From Neurospora tetrasperma FGSC 2508 (Eukaryota; Ascomycota; Sordariomycetes; Sordariales; Sordariaceae), in assembly GCF_000213175.1 (NCBI RefSeq), contig NW_009799102.1, forward strand, positions 462,178 through 526,177: DNA of 64,000 bases, read 5' to 3'. The notes below the pieces were generated by a model. That model was not told where the DNA came from and searched no databases. It was given only the letters and a program-made list of their open reading frames with translations. The position numbers were made by a program, and so were the translations under genes. Positions within the stretch are counted from its first letter, which is position 1; the number at the start of each line of letters is the position of its first letter. Positions 46,256 through 57,577 of the stretch are shown here, piece after piece.

Positions 46256-47747
46256 ATGGAACGGGCGTCCACTCCTCCAGCTCAAGCGCGCCGATCAACA
46301 CGATCAACAACCGCAGCACGTCCACCATCACCACCAACTCCCGCTGCCGACAGGCGTCGTATAGTAAGCCACTCCATTCAGCCTGGCTCTATATCCAGTC
46401 GCACCAAAATCTAAAAACATAACTAACCAACCGTCTACGTCCACCAGGAAGAATCCCGTCTCCGCGTCAAAGACCTCCGCACCCAACGCGAAGCCGACCA
46501 CCGCGCCGCCGGCATTCCTCTCCCCTCCGACTCTCTCCCACGCACTGCGTCCGGCATCGCCGCCACCGATGACATCCAGCTAGCCGGCGCCGCCGGTCGC
46601 GCGGCGGCGGCGGCGGCCTCTCGCAAGCGTCCGTTCACATCGATCTCGCGAAATGACATACCGGCTAGTAACCGGGACGCTCGCACGGGGACAGGGACCA
46701 ATGAGAGGAAAGATGGCAACAACGGCAACGGCAACAGCGAAGGGGGAAGCTTGCCCCCCATCTCGCGCAAGTTCACCAAATTCGTCGATTACAACTTTAG
46801 CGCCATGACAGACACCAAGGGTGGGTTCCTGTCGTTGGAAGATGATCCGTTCAACAAGCACTTGTCCGTTCCCACGAAGCCGGGACAGCCGTCGGAGCAG
46901 GAACAAAAGCCGGCGCACATGACGGCTGCGGAGTGGGAGCGGATGCAGTTGATTCGGAAGTTGCAGCGGACTAAAGCCGGGCCGTACGAGCCGGGATTGA
47001 GTGTGCTGACGGATATTAAGGAGACGAAGAAGTGCAGGGAGTGCGGTAGTTTGGAAATCGACTTTGTGTGGGCGGAGACGTTTGGGTGCGCCGTGTGTGG
47101 CAAGTGTAAGGAGCGGTGGCCGGAGAAGTACAGTTTGTTGACCAAGACGGAGGCGAAGGAGGATTATTTGTTGACTGATCGTGAGCTATTTTTTTTTTCT
47201 TCTTCTGCTGGCTTGCTTGTTTGCCCCTGCTTTACTGGTGATGCAAGATGGTGCGAGTTGCTGACGCTGGTTTGCTACAGCTGAACTCAAAGACCCCGAA
47301 CTCCTCCCTCACCTCTCTAAACCGAACCCGCACAAATCTCACTGGCACGACATGATGCTCTTTCTACGATACCAGGTCGAGGAATATGCATTTAATGTCA
47401 AGTGGGGGTCGGCGGAGGCTCTGGATGCCGAGTTTGAGAAGCGTGAGCAGGACAAGAAGAGAAGGAAGGAGGCCAAGTTCAAGGAGAAGTTGCTTGACTT
47501 GAAGAGGAAGACGAGGACAGAGGCGTTTAGAAGGAACACGGGCAAGTTGGGCGGGATAGCAGGGGGAGATGGTGGTGGTGATGGTACTTCAACAGGGAGG
47601 AGAGGAAAAGCGACCAAGTTTGGGGATACGATCAATAATGGAGGGAAGCATGTCCATGAATGGGGGAGGACGGTTGAGAATGAGGAGGGGATGACGGTCA
47701 AGACGTGTACGACTTGTGGGATGGAGGTTGAGGAGTTGGAGTTTTAG
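46256..47747 (+). CDS. rad14: RAD14/XPA DNA damage recognition protein
   Basis: Exons 46256-46363, 46448-47180 and 47281-47747 give 435 aa. The core is the XPA zinc finger CRECGSLEIDF, then FGCAVCGKC (C-x2-C, C-x2-C), preceded by SRKFTKFVDYNFSAMTDTKGGFL and followed by EDYLLTDPELKD and HWHDMMLFLRYQVEEYA, all hallmark XPA DNA-binding stretches. It verifies lesions in nucleotide excision repair with RPA and TFIIH in the nucleus. The N-terminus is disordered (Ser/Thr/Pro-rich, RAAAAAA run). The C-terminus adds a second potential zinc motif, CTTCGMEVEELEF preceded by HVHEW, seen in fungal homologues. From memory the Neurospora gene is mus-43. Introns carry CTAAC and CTGAC branches. Confidence 0.95.
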
Positions 47748-49239
47748 AAGGGCTGGCTATGCTTTGGATTTTGGAGTTGGAGGTTGGAGGAGTTTACTTC
47801 ACTTGTATACCCATCTTCGTAAAGGTGATGATTTGATCAATGGATGTTACTGTCAACCCAGGTGTATTAAATCTTGACCACTGCAGACAACTGAACCTGA
47901 AGGCGCCAAGCTTTCAAGTCGCGGAGCTCCCCTGAGCTTCCCCTGGACATCACCAAGTCCTCGGGTCTGTGCACGGTGCATGTTCCGATCTGTGCTTTCT
48001 TTGTTGAGTTTATCATGGCCGACGCGCTGCCCCTGACGCTGGAAAAGGTGATGGCAATTGCGGCCTTGCAGCATCCGAATTCTGTGATTTGGTGTTGTTG
48101 AAATAGGAGCCAGCGACACCGGCAAGTCGAGACGATAGATGGCTGTGCAACAGAACTAAGTACTTAAGGGGCAAGCTTGAGGCCTCGGCTTTGGTAACGA
48201 ATGTTTGACAGGAGCGCCTTTTTATTAATGTCCAAAAGATTTTGAGGTTGAAATCTCATGGCGCTTTCGTTGAAGGAAAAGGAGCGATAATGCGACAGGA
48301 CAGATAACACGCAGGCCAATAAGATATTGCCATGGTGTGTTTAGTCGCTTCAGCTTCCCAATTGGACGCTGCAAGGACCAAAGCGCGCTTGCCCGTTGCT
48401 GCATCGCAATCCCGTCGCTACCACTACAGCAGTCGCAGCGCAGTGCAGCGGGCAGTCGCGAGTGGTGAGCTCCCTCATACCAACCACGCAGTGCGTTTAT
48501 CCGTCTGCCACCCGCAGGCATCGAGTCCCGTCTGTCTTGGGCTTTTGGCCGAGTGGCAGCCCACTTTGCTCGTTGGAGTGAGACCGGAGCTACCTCTAGG
48601 TTGGTTGAGTGGTTCGTACGCGCATCATAACGGAACCTTGGTTTGAACCACCATCGCGAATCCAGGGACTCGCCATCATCTCTTTTTTTTCTTTTCACGT
48701 CTTCGCTTTTTATCCCATGTCTTAGCATACCCCAACGCAACCAGGACCTTTTTGCAGATCAGGGTCACTCCTCCCGCTTTTTCAAGCCGCCGCGGATCAA
48801 TCGACGGCGCCATCCCCCCCTTGTGGCTTTCACTTCTTCTAATTCCAGCCAAGGCACGCAGATACGTAGCGTAGCTGGCCGACGAACGGATCGCATTCGA
48901 TACACTACCGCGACGTAACGACCTTCGACTGCCCGACTGCCACTTCTACTTGCTTTGCTTTTCTAGCCTCGCACTACGCACCCGACTACCTGCCCACCTA
49001 CCATCACACCGCAAACAAACCAAGGGGGAGACGAGGGTCCACGCGGTCCCTCACCAGCTCAGCACCACTTGTCGACGCTGTGCGCTCTGACGATCGTCGT
49101 CCGGCTGGAATCTCCCACGTCAATTGCTCCTCCCCTCGATTGCTTAGCCGCCGACCGACCACGCCAGCCTCGCTTCTTATCGTCGCGAAAAGCTTCGCAG
49201 GTTTAAGCTGTCGCTTCGACCACCCAAGATCGCACAGCT
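47748..49239. other. Intergenic and 5' leader of striatin
   Basis: About 1.5 kb holding the RAD14 3' end and a long CT-rich leader (about 48650-49239). Small ORFs only. No defined element recognised. Confidence 0.55.
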
Positions 49240-50084
49240 ATGAGCACCAACGGCGTTCATGTCTCGTTTGGCGCGGGCCATGAGATGGGCGGGGTAATGG
49301 GCAATGGCTCTGGTCAGCCGCCCGCGACCGAGTATACACTCCAAGGTTAGTCGGTTCAGGCACCAGACCAAACTACTTCGTTGTCAGGGCTAACACTCGT
49401 CATGCAGGTGTCATGCGCTTCCTCCAGACAGAGTGGCACCGTCATGAGCGCGACCGCAATGCCTGGGAGATCGAAAAGCAGGAGATGCGCGCGAGGATAG
49501 CGAACCTCGAGGGTCAGGCCAGGAGAGCAGACGCGACACAAAAGGCACTCAAGCGATATGTCTCGATACTCGAAAAGAAGGTCAAGGAGCAGAGCGCTGC
49601 CCTAAAGTCTACTGGTAAAGAGAAGGGAGCTGAGGATGATGCTGAGGCGGAGGCCAACAAATCCAAGCTTGACCGGTCCGCCCTCATACAGGAAAAGTTG
49701 CGCCGTAAGCACACTTCTTTCATCCTGTCTGCTGGCACGTTCTGACACATCCTCACAGCAAACACAAAGCTCTCCGGAGCCCCTAACGAGGCCGAGAACA
49801 TCGAGATCGGTCCTCTAGACGACGAATCCGCGCGCAACGAACTCAAAACTTTCCTCGATCAGTGTCAGGCCGAGTTTACTTATCTGATGGTGACGCCAGC
49901 CAACCCGCAACCACCACGAGAATCCCCGCCCCTGCCTATCCTAGACGACTTCCGCGAGGGTGAAGCCATGAACCAGCAGCTTGAGCAGTCCTACCAGCGT
50001 TCTCAACAAAGCCAGATTCGGGACCTGCTTGCCCAGCAGGCTGCTGCTGCTAATGCTACTACGACTGCTGCCGCTCTGCAGAAT

Positions 50085-50140
<56 letters not shown>

Positions 50141-51978
50141 TGTAGCTGGACCACGGCCGCAGACTAACCAGCCACCGAAGGGATATGGCGAACTGCAAGG
50201 AGCGCCTATGGAGCGTTCATCCAGAGGACAGCAGCTACACGATATCCTGAAGAGTGGTGAAACCCCCGACTGGTCAGCTTCGATGCAATCTCAGCCAGCC
50301 GAAGAGCCAACTTCTGCGCTCAGCAAGGCGCCTCCGATGGTTAGGGGAGATGGACGTGAGCCGGCTGCCCCAAAATCTGCCTCGACCACGGATGCATGGG
50401 ACTTTAACGAATCCAACTTCCAGGATCCTACCGCGATGACACAGCCGACCCCGCAACAGTCTTTTTCCAGCAGGCCTGACACGGATGCCTTCCCCAGCGC
50501 CGAGAACCTGACCAAGTCTCCTAATCGTGGAGCGCTCTCCCACCGAAGAAAGAGCTCGAGCGGTATGGCGCGTAGACGGAGCGCCGAGCACGAGCTTTCG
50601 CTTGGGTCCCTGAACCAGAAGGCAGAGGGTGCGATGTTCAAATTCCGCTTTGGCTTGCGCGGTCATCTGGATGTGGTACGGACTGTTATCTTTTCGGGCG
50701 GCGGAAGCCCTGGCGAGCCAGAGATCTGCACGGCGGGAGACGACGGCTTGGTCAAAAGGTTCCATATTCCTGACAGGCACATTGGCCAACGAAATGCTGA
50801 TGGAGATCTTGATGTTGCGGCGGACTTTACACATCGCGGCCATAGTGGGGCCGTGTTGTCTCTTACGTCTTGGTCGCCATCCCCCAACTTCTCTACCGGC
50901 GGTCGTGCTCAGGGTGATGGTTGGATTTTCTCTGGTGGCCAAGATGCCACGATTCGCGTGTGGGAAAGAGGAAGGGTTGACCCCAAGGCCACCCTAGATG
51001 GCCATACCGACGCTGTTTGGGCACTTTGCGTCTTGCCCACGAACCTGGGTGCCATTTTCGGTCAGACCAATAGCCATGGTCCACCCGATAGGATTCTGTT
51101 GGTGTCTGGAGCGGCGGATGGGACTGTCAAGGTATGGGCTGTCAGCGCACCTCCTCAACTCACGTCGCCCCAACCGGGACCAGGTCGTCGTGGGCCAGGC
51201 GGACGTGTTCGGGGTAACTCCATGAGCTCTGGCTCCGCATTCCCCAGCTCGCCACAGCCGACCACAGCATCCAACTCTCCCTTCCATCATACGCTTGTGC
51301 ATACCATTAAGCGGGCCAACTCGGAGGCTAGCCCGACGTGCATTACTGCCCTCAGTCCCAATGGTGAGACTTTTGCTGTCAGCTACGCGGATGCCGCCAT
51401 CATTGTCTACGACACCCGCAGCGGAGAGGAGATTGGAACGATGGCGAGCTTGGATACATATGACGGCACCATCAACACCGCCGTGAACGCTGTTGTAGCG
51501 ACAACTGTTGGATTGGATCAAACACAAGGCCCCGGTGGTGAAGATGAAACTGGTGGTGGGCCTACCGGGGGCGGCCGGTCCATGGCGGGCTCTGGCGTGG
51601 AGGGTACCATCATTTCTGGCCATGAAGATCGCTACATTAGGTTCTTTGACGCCAATAGCGGTAAGTTCTGCTGTCTCCTGAGCGTATGCGTGCGTACTCA
51701 AGACTAACATTCTCTCAGGTCAATGCACATACAACATGCTAGCCCATCCAGGATCCGTCTCTAGCCTTTCTCTCAGCCCCGACGGCCGCGAGCTCGTCAG
51801 CGCCGGACACGACATGTCGCTGCGCTTCTGGTCCCTCGAGACAAGGTCATGCACGCAAGAAATGACTTGCCATAGGAGCATGCGCGGCGAAGGTGTCTGC
51901 GCCGTTGTATGGAGTCAGGACGGAAAATGGGTGGTTAGCAGTGGTGGAGACGGCATGGTCAAAGTGTACGCGAGGTAG
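49240..51978 (+). CDS. ham-3: Striatin (STRIPAK subunit, HAM-3/PRO11)
   Basis: Exons 49240-49345, 49408-49704, 49759-51660 and 51719-51978 give 854 aa. The striatin N-terminus is clear: [20 protein letters not shown] followed by a coiled coil (about 45-100) that binds PP2A A and calmodulin-type partners. Next come [13 protein letters not shown], an 18-residue poly-Gln run, a disordered Ser/Pro-rich middle, then [19 protein letters not shown] opening the C-terminal WD40 propeller ([76 protein letters not shown]). Striatin scaffolds the STRIPAK phosphatase-kinase complex at nuclear envelope and endomembranes. It is needed for hyphal fusion and sexual development in Neurospora and Sordaria. The stop codon is the first of eight consecutive in-frame TAGs. 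Confidence 0.96.
50085..50138. repeat. CAG/CAA array encoding poly-Gln in striatin
   Basis: Eighteen consecutive Gln codons, pure CAG first and then alternating CAA/CAG. The array lies between the coiled coil and the WD40 propeller, a region probably tolerant to length change. Confidence 0.95.
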
Positions 51979-51999
51979 TAGTAGTAGTAGTAGTAGTAG
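51976..51999. repeat. (TAG)8 array at the striatin stop codon
   Basis: Eight TAG units in the reading frame of striatin. The first is the stop codon, so slippage cannot extend the protein. Confidence 0.97.
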
Positions 52000-52416
52000 T
52001 TGCCGTCTGTGTCACGATCCGAGAGATGAGGATGTATGACTTGGGCCTCTTCCTTTTCGGCCCATTGTGTATAATGAATTCCTATTTTTGGGGGGAGAGG
52101 AGATGGGAGTAGGGGGGGGTATTGTTTATTAGCTGCTTACTTTTATCATCCTCTTCTTTTTTGGGGGAGGGGGTTCTTCCTTCTTGCCCTGTTAGTATGT
52201 ATCACACATTCGCTCATTGCGTTTCCCGGCCGGAGCCGCGCCGCCGTTTCCTTTGTGGTTTTTTTTGTTTTTCTTTGTTTTTTTTTCTCCAACGTCATTG
52301 CTAGCTATACCACGTCACATTAAACATGGATGAGCATCAAGCGGATATCGTTTCCAATTTGCTTTTTGGGGGAGGGGGGGGGAGGATTTCGGTGGGATGG
52401 AGGAAAAGTAGAAAGA

Positions 52417-52440
52417 GGGGGGGGGGGGGGGGGGGGGGGG
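52417..52440. repeat. G homopolymer at gap edge
   Basis: A run of 24 G residues immediately before the gap; GGG resumes at 53338. The homopolymer is the probable cause of the sequencing break, so its true length is unknown. Confidence 0.9.
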
Positions 52441-53337
52441 NNNNNNNNNNNNNNNNNNNNNNNNNNNNNNNNNNNNNNNNNNNNNNNNNNNNNNNNNNNN
52501 NNNNNNNNNNNNNNNNNNNNNNNNNNNNNNNNNNNNNNNNNNNNNNNNNNNNNNNNNNNNNNNNNNNNNNNNNNNNNNNNNNNNNNNNNNNNNNNNNNNN
52601 NNNNNNNNNNNNNNNNNNNNNNNNNNNNNNNNNNNNNNNNNNNNNNNNNNNNNNNNNNNNNNNNNNNNNNNNNNNNNNNNNNNNNNNNNNNNNNNNNNNN
52701 NNNNNNNNNNNNNNNNNNNNNNNNNNNNNNNNNNNNNNNNNNNNNNNNNNNNNNNNNNNNNNNNNNNNNNNNNNNNNNNNNNNNNNNNNNNNNNNNNNNN
52801 NNNNNNNNNNNNNNNNNNNNNNNNNNNNNNNNNNNNNNNNNNNNNNNNNNNNNNNNNNNNNNNNNNNNNNNNNNNNNNNNNNNNNNNNNNNNNNNNNNNN
52901 NNNNNNNNNNNNNNNNNNNNNNNNNNNNNNNNNNNNNNNNNNNNNNNNNNNNNNNNNNNNNNNNNNNNNNNNNNNNNNNNNNNNNNNNNNNNNNNNNNNN
53001 NNNNNNNNNNNNNNNNNNNNNNNNNNNNNNNNNNNNNNNNNNNNNNNNNNNNNNNNNNNNNNNNNNNNNNNNNNNNNNNNNNNNNNNNNNNNNNNNNNNN
53101 NNNNNNNNNNNNNNNNNNNNNNNNNNNNNNNNNNNNNNNNNNNNNNNNNNNNNNNNNNNNNNNNNNNNNNNNNNNNNNNNNNNNNNNNNNNNNNNNNNNN
53201 NNNNNNNNNNNNNNNNNNNNNNNNNNNNNNNNNNNNNNNNNNNNNNNNNNNNNNNNNNNNNNNNNNNNNNNNNNNNNNNNNNNNNNNNNNNNNNNNNNNN
53301 NNNNNNNNNNNNNNNNNNNNNNNNNNNNNNNNNNNNN
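52441..53337. other. Assembly gap (897 N)
   Basis: Unresolved sequence. Open frames spanning it are meaningless. Confidence 1.
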
Positions 53338-53345
53338 GGGGGTCT

Positions 53346-53370
53346 GAGATGAGATGAGATGAGATGAGAT
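53346..53370. repeat. (GAGAT)5 array
   Basis: Five perfect pentanucleotide units just right of the assembly gap. Confidence 0.95.
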
Positions 53371-53599
53371 GAAAGATAGAATGAAAGAGAAGCGGGAATC
53401 ATTACCAACACAACGAATGACAGGCTTTTCAACCAAAATGGGAACAAATTCATCGTCGGTCGGTCGTAGAGTGAGTGAGCGAGCGAGCGAGCGTGTTGTT
53501 ATGAATCGATCGATCCCTGTGACAGCTGCTGAGACGGCTGGAAACTGAACCCTTTCTCGTCTGCTGCGGCGGTATTGTATTGCTTACGTAGTTGCAGCC

Positions 53600-53637
53600 A
53601 AGAAGAAGAAGAAGAAGAAGAAGAAGAAGAAGAAGAA
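53600..53637. repeat. (AAG)n microsatellite
   Basis: About 12 AAG units, purine-rich on the plus strand, the opposite orientation to the CTT arrays at 6431 and 54263. Confidence 0.95.
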
Positions 53638-54070
53638 AGGGAAAGAGAAACTGGAAGGGAATTAGTAGCGGACGTGATGTCAAAGTAATGGCTCATTGCA
53701 TCCGGAGCCGTATGCCCATTGGAAAAGAGAGGGTAGGCAAGCTGGAAGACGTTGCACAGGGAGAGAGGTTTTTTTTTGGCGGTGTTTACGATCCAGCCGT
53801 ACGTACCTCTACCTAGTCTGTCAATTGAATGGATGGATGTGTTTGGTGTGGGGAGTGTTAGTATCATTCAGTATCAGTTTTAGTATCAGCATCACACCAC
53901 CTCCCGCTTGCTTGCTTCCTTCATCTTCATTCACCACTTTGACCCCCCATGGGCGTCACCACCTACTCATCTTCATCATCGCCGTAAATTGTACGGCTAA
54001 CGTTATGGTGGAGCACAAAAGGGAGAGAACAGAACAAAAATATGATGGATGACCTACGTACGAGCAATAT

Positions 54071-54093
54071 ACCTACCTACCTACCTACCTACT
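54071..54093. repeat. (ACCT)n array
   Basis: Between five and six ACCT units, the longest example of a motif that recurs as shorter copies across intergenic DNA in this window. Confidence 0.9.
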
Positions 54094-54262
54094 CAAACCC
54101 ATCCATCCATCCCCATCCCCCTCCACCATGTGCACCTGAAATAACACCAACGAAAGCGAACCGTCTGGTCCTCCTCCCTCTCTGTCTCCACCATGCAAAT
54201 GAATACATCGTCGATCCAATAGGGTAGGGTAGGTAAACGGCATTTTTACTAATCGTCCCGAT

Positions 54263-54338
54263 CTTCTTCTTCTTCTTCTTCTTCTTCTTCTTCTTCTTCT
54301 TCTTCTTCTTCTTCTTCTTCTTCTTCTTCTTCTTCTTC
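54263..54338. repeat. (CTT)n microsatellite
   Basis: A 76 bp array of about 25 CTT units, almost the same length as the one at 6431-6505. Confidence 0.98.
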
Positions 54339-54661
54339 GCTTTCACCAACTCGTCTCCTCTCCGCGATGGGAGTAGTAGTAGTGGCGGCTAATAGAACAA
54401 CAGGGTTTATCAATACGAGCAGAAGAAAGAAAAAGGAGAAGCATTGACAGGGTAAGCGATAGCGAGCATCATCGTGGATGCGGCGGGAGTGAGTGAGTGA
54501 GTGAGTGACTGCAACAACGAGAAGCTAAAAAGCCGGCTGGGTAAAGTAATGAACGGGTCAGACAAAACATTTAGTTGTGACTGAAGACGGATGCTTTTTA
54601 GGGGCTGGGCGCTCCGGCATGATAGAGAAAGAGAAAGAGAGAGGAAAAATGACTACTATGT

Positions 54662-54691
54662 AACAACAACAACAACAACAACAACAACAAA
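54662..54691. repeat. (AAC)10 microsatellite
   Basis: Perfect trinucleotide array in intergenic DNA. Confidence 0.93.
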
Positions 54692-55702
54692 TGAATGGAC
54701 AGAAGGCGAAACAGAAGAGAAAGGGAAAGGGAAAGTGATAAGAAGAAGAGGATCGAATGGAACTTGACTACCTACCTAGTATTTTATTGTTGTCCTTCGA
54801 CTTTTACATTGCTTCAGCTCAGTTTCCCAGCTCCAACTAAGCGGCCGCTGCACACTCGTGGCGTCAACTCGGAATAACTGCCATCACATCTATGTTGGCT
54901 TCAAATGGGCGAAAAAAAGAAAAAAACAAAAGGCTGGCCCAATGTGCTTGAAGTACATACCAGATTTGAATTTAAAGTTTCAGCCTCGTCTCTGTAGAAG
55001 TGTCCTGTGCCCCCAGGCTTCGCTCAGCTCTTAGTTCTTTTCCTTGACACTCGAGGGTGGTAAGCGCGTTTCTGTTGTGCCACGCCCTCGGTCAATTCCC
55101 CCCATATTCTCAATGGTAAGCGTATGGTACGGCGCAGAACTTCAAAAGCGTCAGCTTTGCCGCATGGCTACAGTATGTCAACCTCCTTTTCTCGTCCCCT
55201 GCATATCTTCTATAGTCCACGATTGGGACACAACGTTGCACCGCACCCTCAGACGAACTGCGATCGGTCCGTCCAAAAGCGTATTCTTCAGGCTGACACT
55301 ACTCTTTCATAACACAGAGGACAACACCAGGACTCAAGGCGAATATCTCAGATATGTACTGTTATACAGCTTGTTCTTCTTTGGTATCATTAGTTATATG
55401 TACATGTGCGGTCGTTTCATCCTCGAACCAGTCATAATTTACGTCCGAATGGCCCGCCCTTTATCATGATCATCTTCATGACGTGATATGCCGTGAGTTT
55501 CCGAACCCACCCAACCGATCATCCAACCATGCAAGATGCGCCAAGTATGACTATCCAAATCATCACAAAATAAATAATACAATTCCCACCGAAATTACCA
55601 ACATGCCCATGTCAAATGGACCGCCCGCTTGTCGCATACAGAAGAAGAAAAGTCGATAAGGCCAAAGGGTAACCGCCTCCTAGCCCATGCACAGCTGTGC
55701 TA

Positions 55703-57577
55703 TTACTTCTTCTCGGAATAAACGGGAGAGGGCTTCTCGCCAACCTGGCTGCTGGAATCCTCGACAGGAGTGGCCTCAATGGTCTCTCTTTGGGAGAAGA
55801 CGGTCTCCTCCTTGTCGATGTGCCTGAAGGTGATGTAGAAGATGATGGTGAGGACACCGCCAGCAATGGCGGGGCCACCAAAGTCCCAGGTAAGGTAGGG
55901 ATCGGTAACAACCGAAGAGCAGGCAAGACCGATGATGTAGGCCACAGCCGTGGAAAACAGGTTGATGGCAGAGACAAGACCTCTCATGTTGACAGGAGCG
56001 CGCGAGTAAGCAATACCGTACGCAGGCACGTTGACAAACAACTCGGAAATACCACCAATGGCGAAGGGGATAGCCAAATACCAAATGCTAATGTTAGCAA
56101 CACCGGTGCCGATGGTGCAGTCACTGGAACCGTACTCGCCGCAAGGAGACAGCTTGTAGGCGTAGTAGTTGAGCAGCGTGTAGCCCACACCGCCGAGGGT
56201 GGACAGGGCCAAACCGGTGGTGATGCGAGCGATGGGACCGTAGTGGATGCCGAGCCGTCTAAGCGCAGGGTACAAGCCGTAATTGAGGACGGGAGCAGTA
56301 GCAATGATGCTGAGAGAGTTAAAGTTGGAGATGACGTCGTTGGGGACACCATCCGTTCTCAACATGGTCGACAAGAAATTAGCGGCCGAGCCGAGACCGT
56401 TGTCGTTGAGGTACTGGATAGGGAAGAAACAGAAGATACCGGTACCCTGGAATGTACGGCGGACATCCTCAACGAACTGGTCGCTCCATTGAGTCTGGTA
56501 GGTACCCTCAAGGCCGGCAGCAGCAATGTTGGAAGGCTTGGCCAGCTCCCAGAATCCGTGACGACCAATCTTCTTGATACCTCCGCGGCGGAGGCAGACA
56601 CCAAGAACCCTGAAGACGTTGGGGAGATCGGAACCACCGGGGGGGTGGAGGATGAGGCGCTTGCGGAGGAACCACAGGAGAAGGGGAAGAGGAAGATAAA
56701 GGACAAGAGGGATGAGGAAGGCAAGCCACCAGCCAATGTACTTTTCGGAGTAGGCAGTGGCAACACCCATGAAACCACCAATGTTGATCATGAGGTAGAA
56801 CCACAACATGACACGCTCAGTGGTGGCCTCGGGGTCCTCGATAACGCGCTCGCCGGTCTTGAGCACCTTGATCATGGGCTTGGTGTTGGTAACTTGATCG
56901 AGGAGCAGGGGAGAGACGTTGGGCTTGAACATGCCTGTGAGGAGTCAGTGAGCAGGGACTCGTTGGGATTGGTTCAAGGGTGTTGTTCACTCACCAGCAC
57001 CAAAGGCGAGAATGTAGACGGCGATGAAGAAGGGAGCCTTGGAGCTTCCGTCGGCAAGGAGGTTCTTGGCACCGGCAACGATCAGGAGAACGTGAGCGAT
57101 ACCGAAGACAATGACACCCCAGCAGATAAGCTTGAAGCGGCCAGTCTTTGCGTCGGCCAGCCAGCCGAAAAGGAGGGGCAGGGCATAAGCCAACATGGAG
57201 AAGGACTGAGTGACGGCGTTGGAGGTACTCTGGCCCATACCGAGGGCACCGGCAGTCTGCTGAGTGCCACGGGCGGGAGCACCCCAACCGTTGCCGCCTT
57301 GGGGCAGGGGGCGGTTGACATAGTTGCTAATAAGGGGCTGGACACCGTAGTACGACGCTCTCTCGCAGAACTCGATGATGCAAATCATATAAGCAATGAT
57401 GGGCAGACTACCGGGCACACGGCGGAGCGTGTCGAGCTCCTCCTGGGTGGGCTTGCCCTCATAGTCGTCCTCAATGGGGATGTGCTTCTGCGTGGTGCTG
57501 GCCGTGTTGTGCTTCTCCAAGTCATAGTTGGAGCTGGCATCAGCAGCCACAATCTCTGCCGTAGCTATGTTTGCCAT
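55703..57577 (-). CDS. PTR2-type proton-coupled di/tripeptide transporter
   Basis: Exons (minus) 57577-56995 and 56934-55703 give 604 aa; the intron has GTGAGT, CTGAC and CAG. The POT/PTR2 family signature FCERASYYGV is in the first membrane region. GMFKPNVSPLLLDQV just after the splice joint is the second signature. About 12 hydrophobic segments follow, with FFPIQYLNDNGLGSAANF and ISELFVNVPAYGIAYSRAP near the C-terminal half. The acidic N-tail and the C-tail with Ser/Glu/Lys are cytosolic. It imports di- and tripeptides with protons at the plasma membrane, which fits the secreted protease nearby. Expression is usually nitrogen-controlled, but no specific site can be named. The complementary strand carries a long open frame caused by codon bias. 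Confidence 0.95.

Larger units (their letters stand above)
51979..55702. other. Intergenic region with assembly gap and dense microsatellites
   Basis: It holds the striatin 3' region, a G run leading into the gap, and many simple arrays: GAGAT, GAGC, AAG, ACCT, CTT, GTGA and AAC. An ORF at 55044-55469 (141 aa) has no recognisable domain. No gene can be supported outside the gap. Confidence 0.6.

Noticed and set aside
52315-53453. Long ORFs spanning the N block
   Set aside because: They are open only because N codons are not stops.
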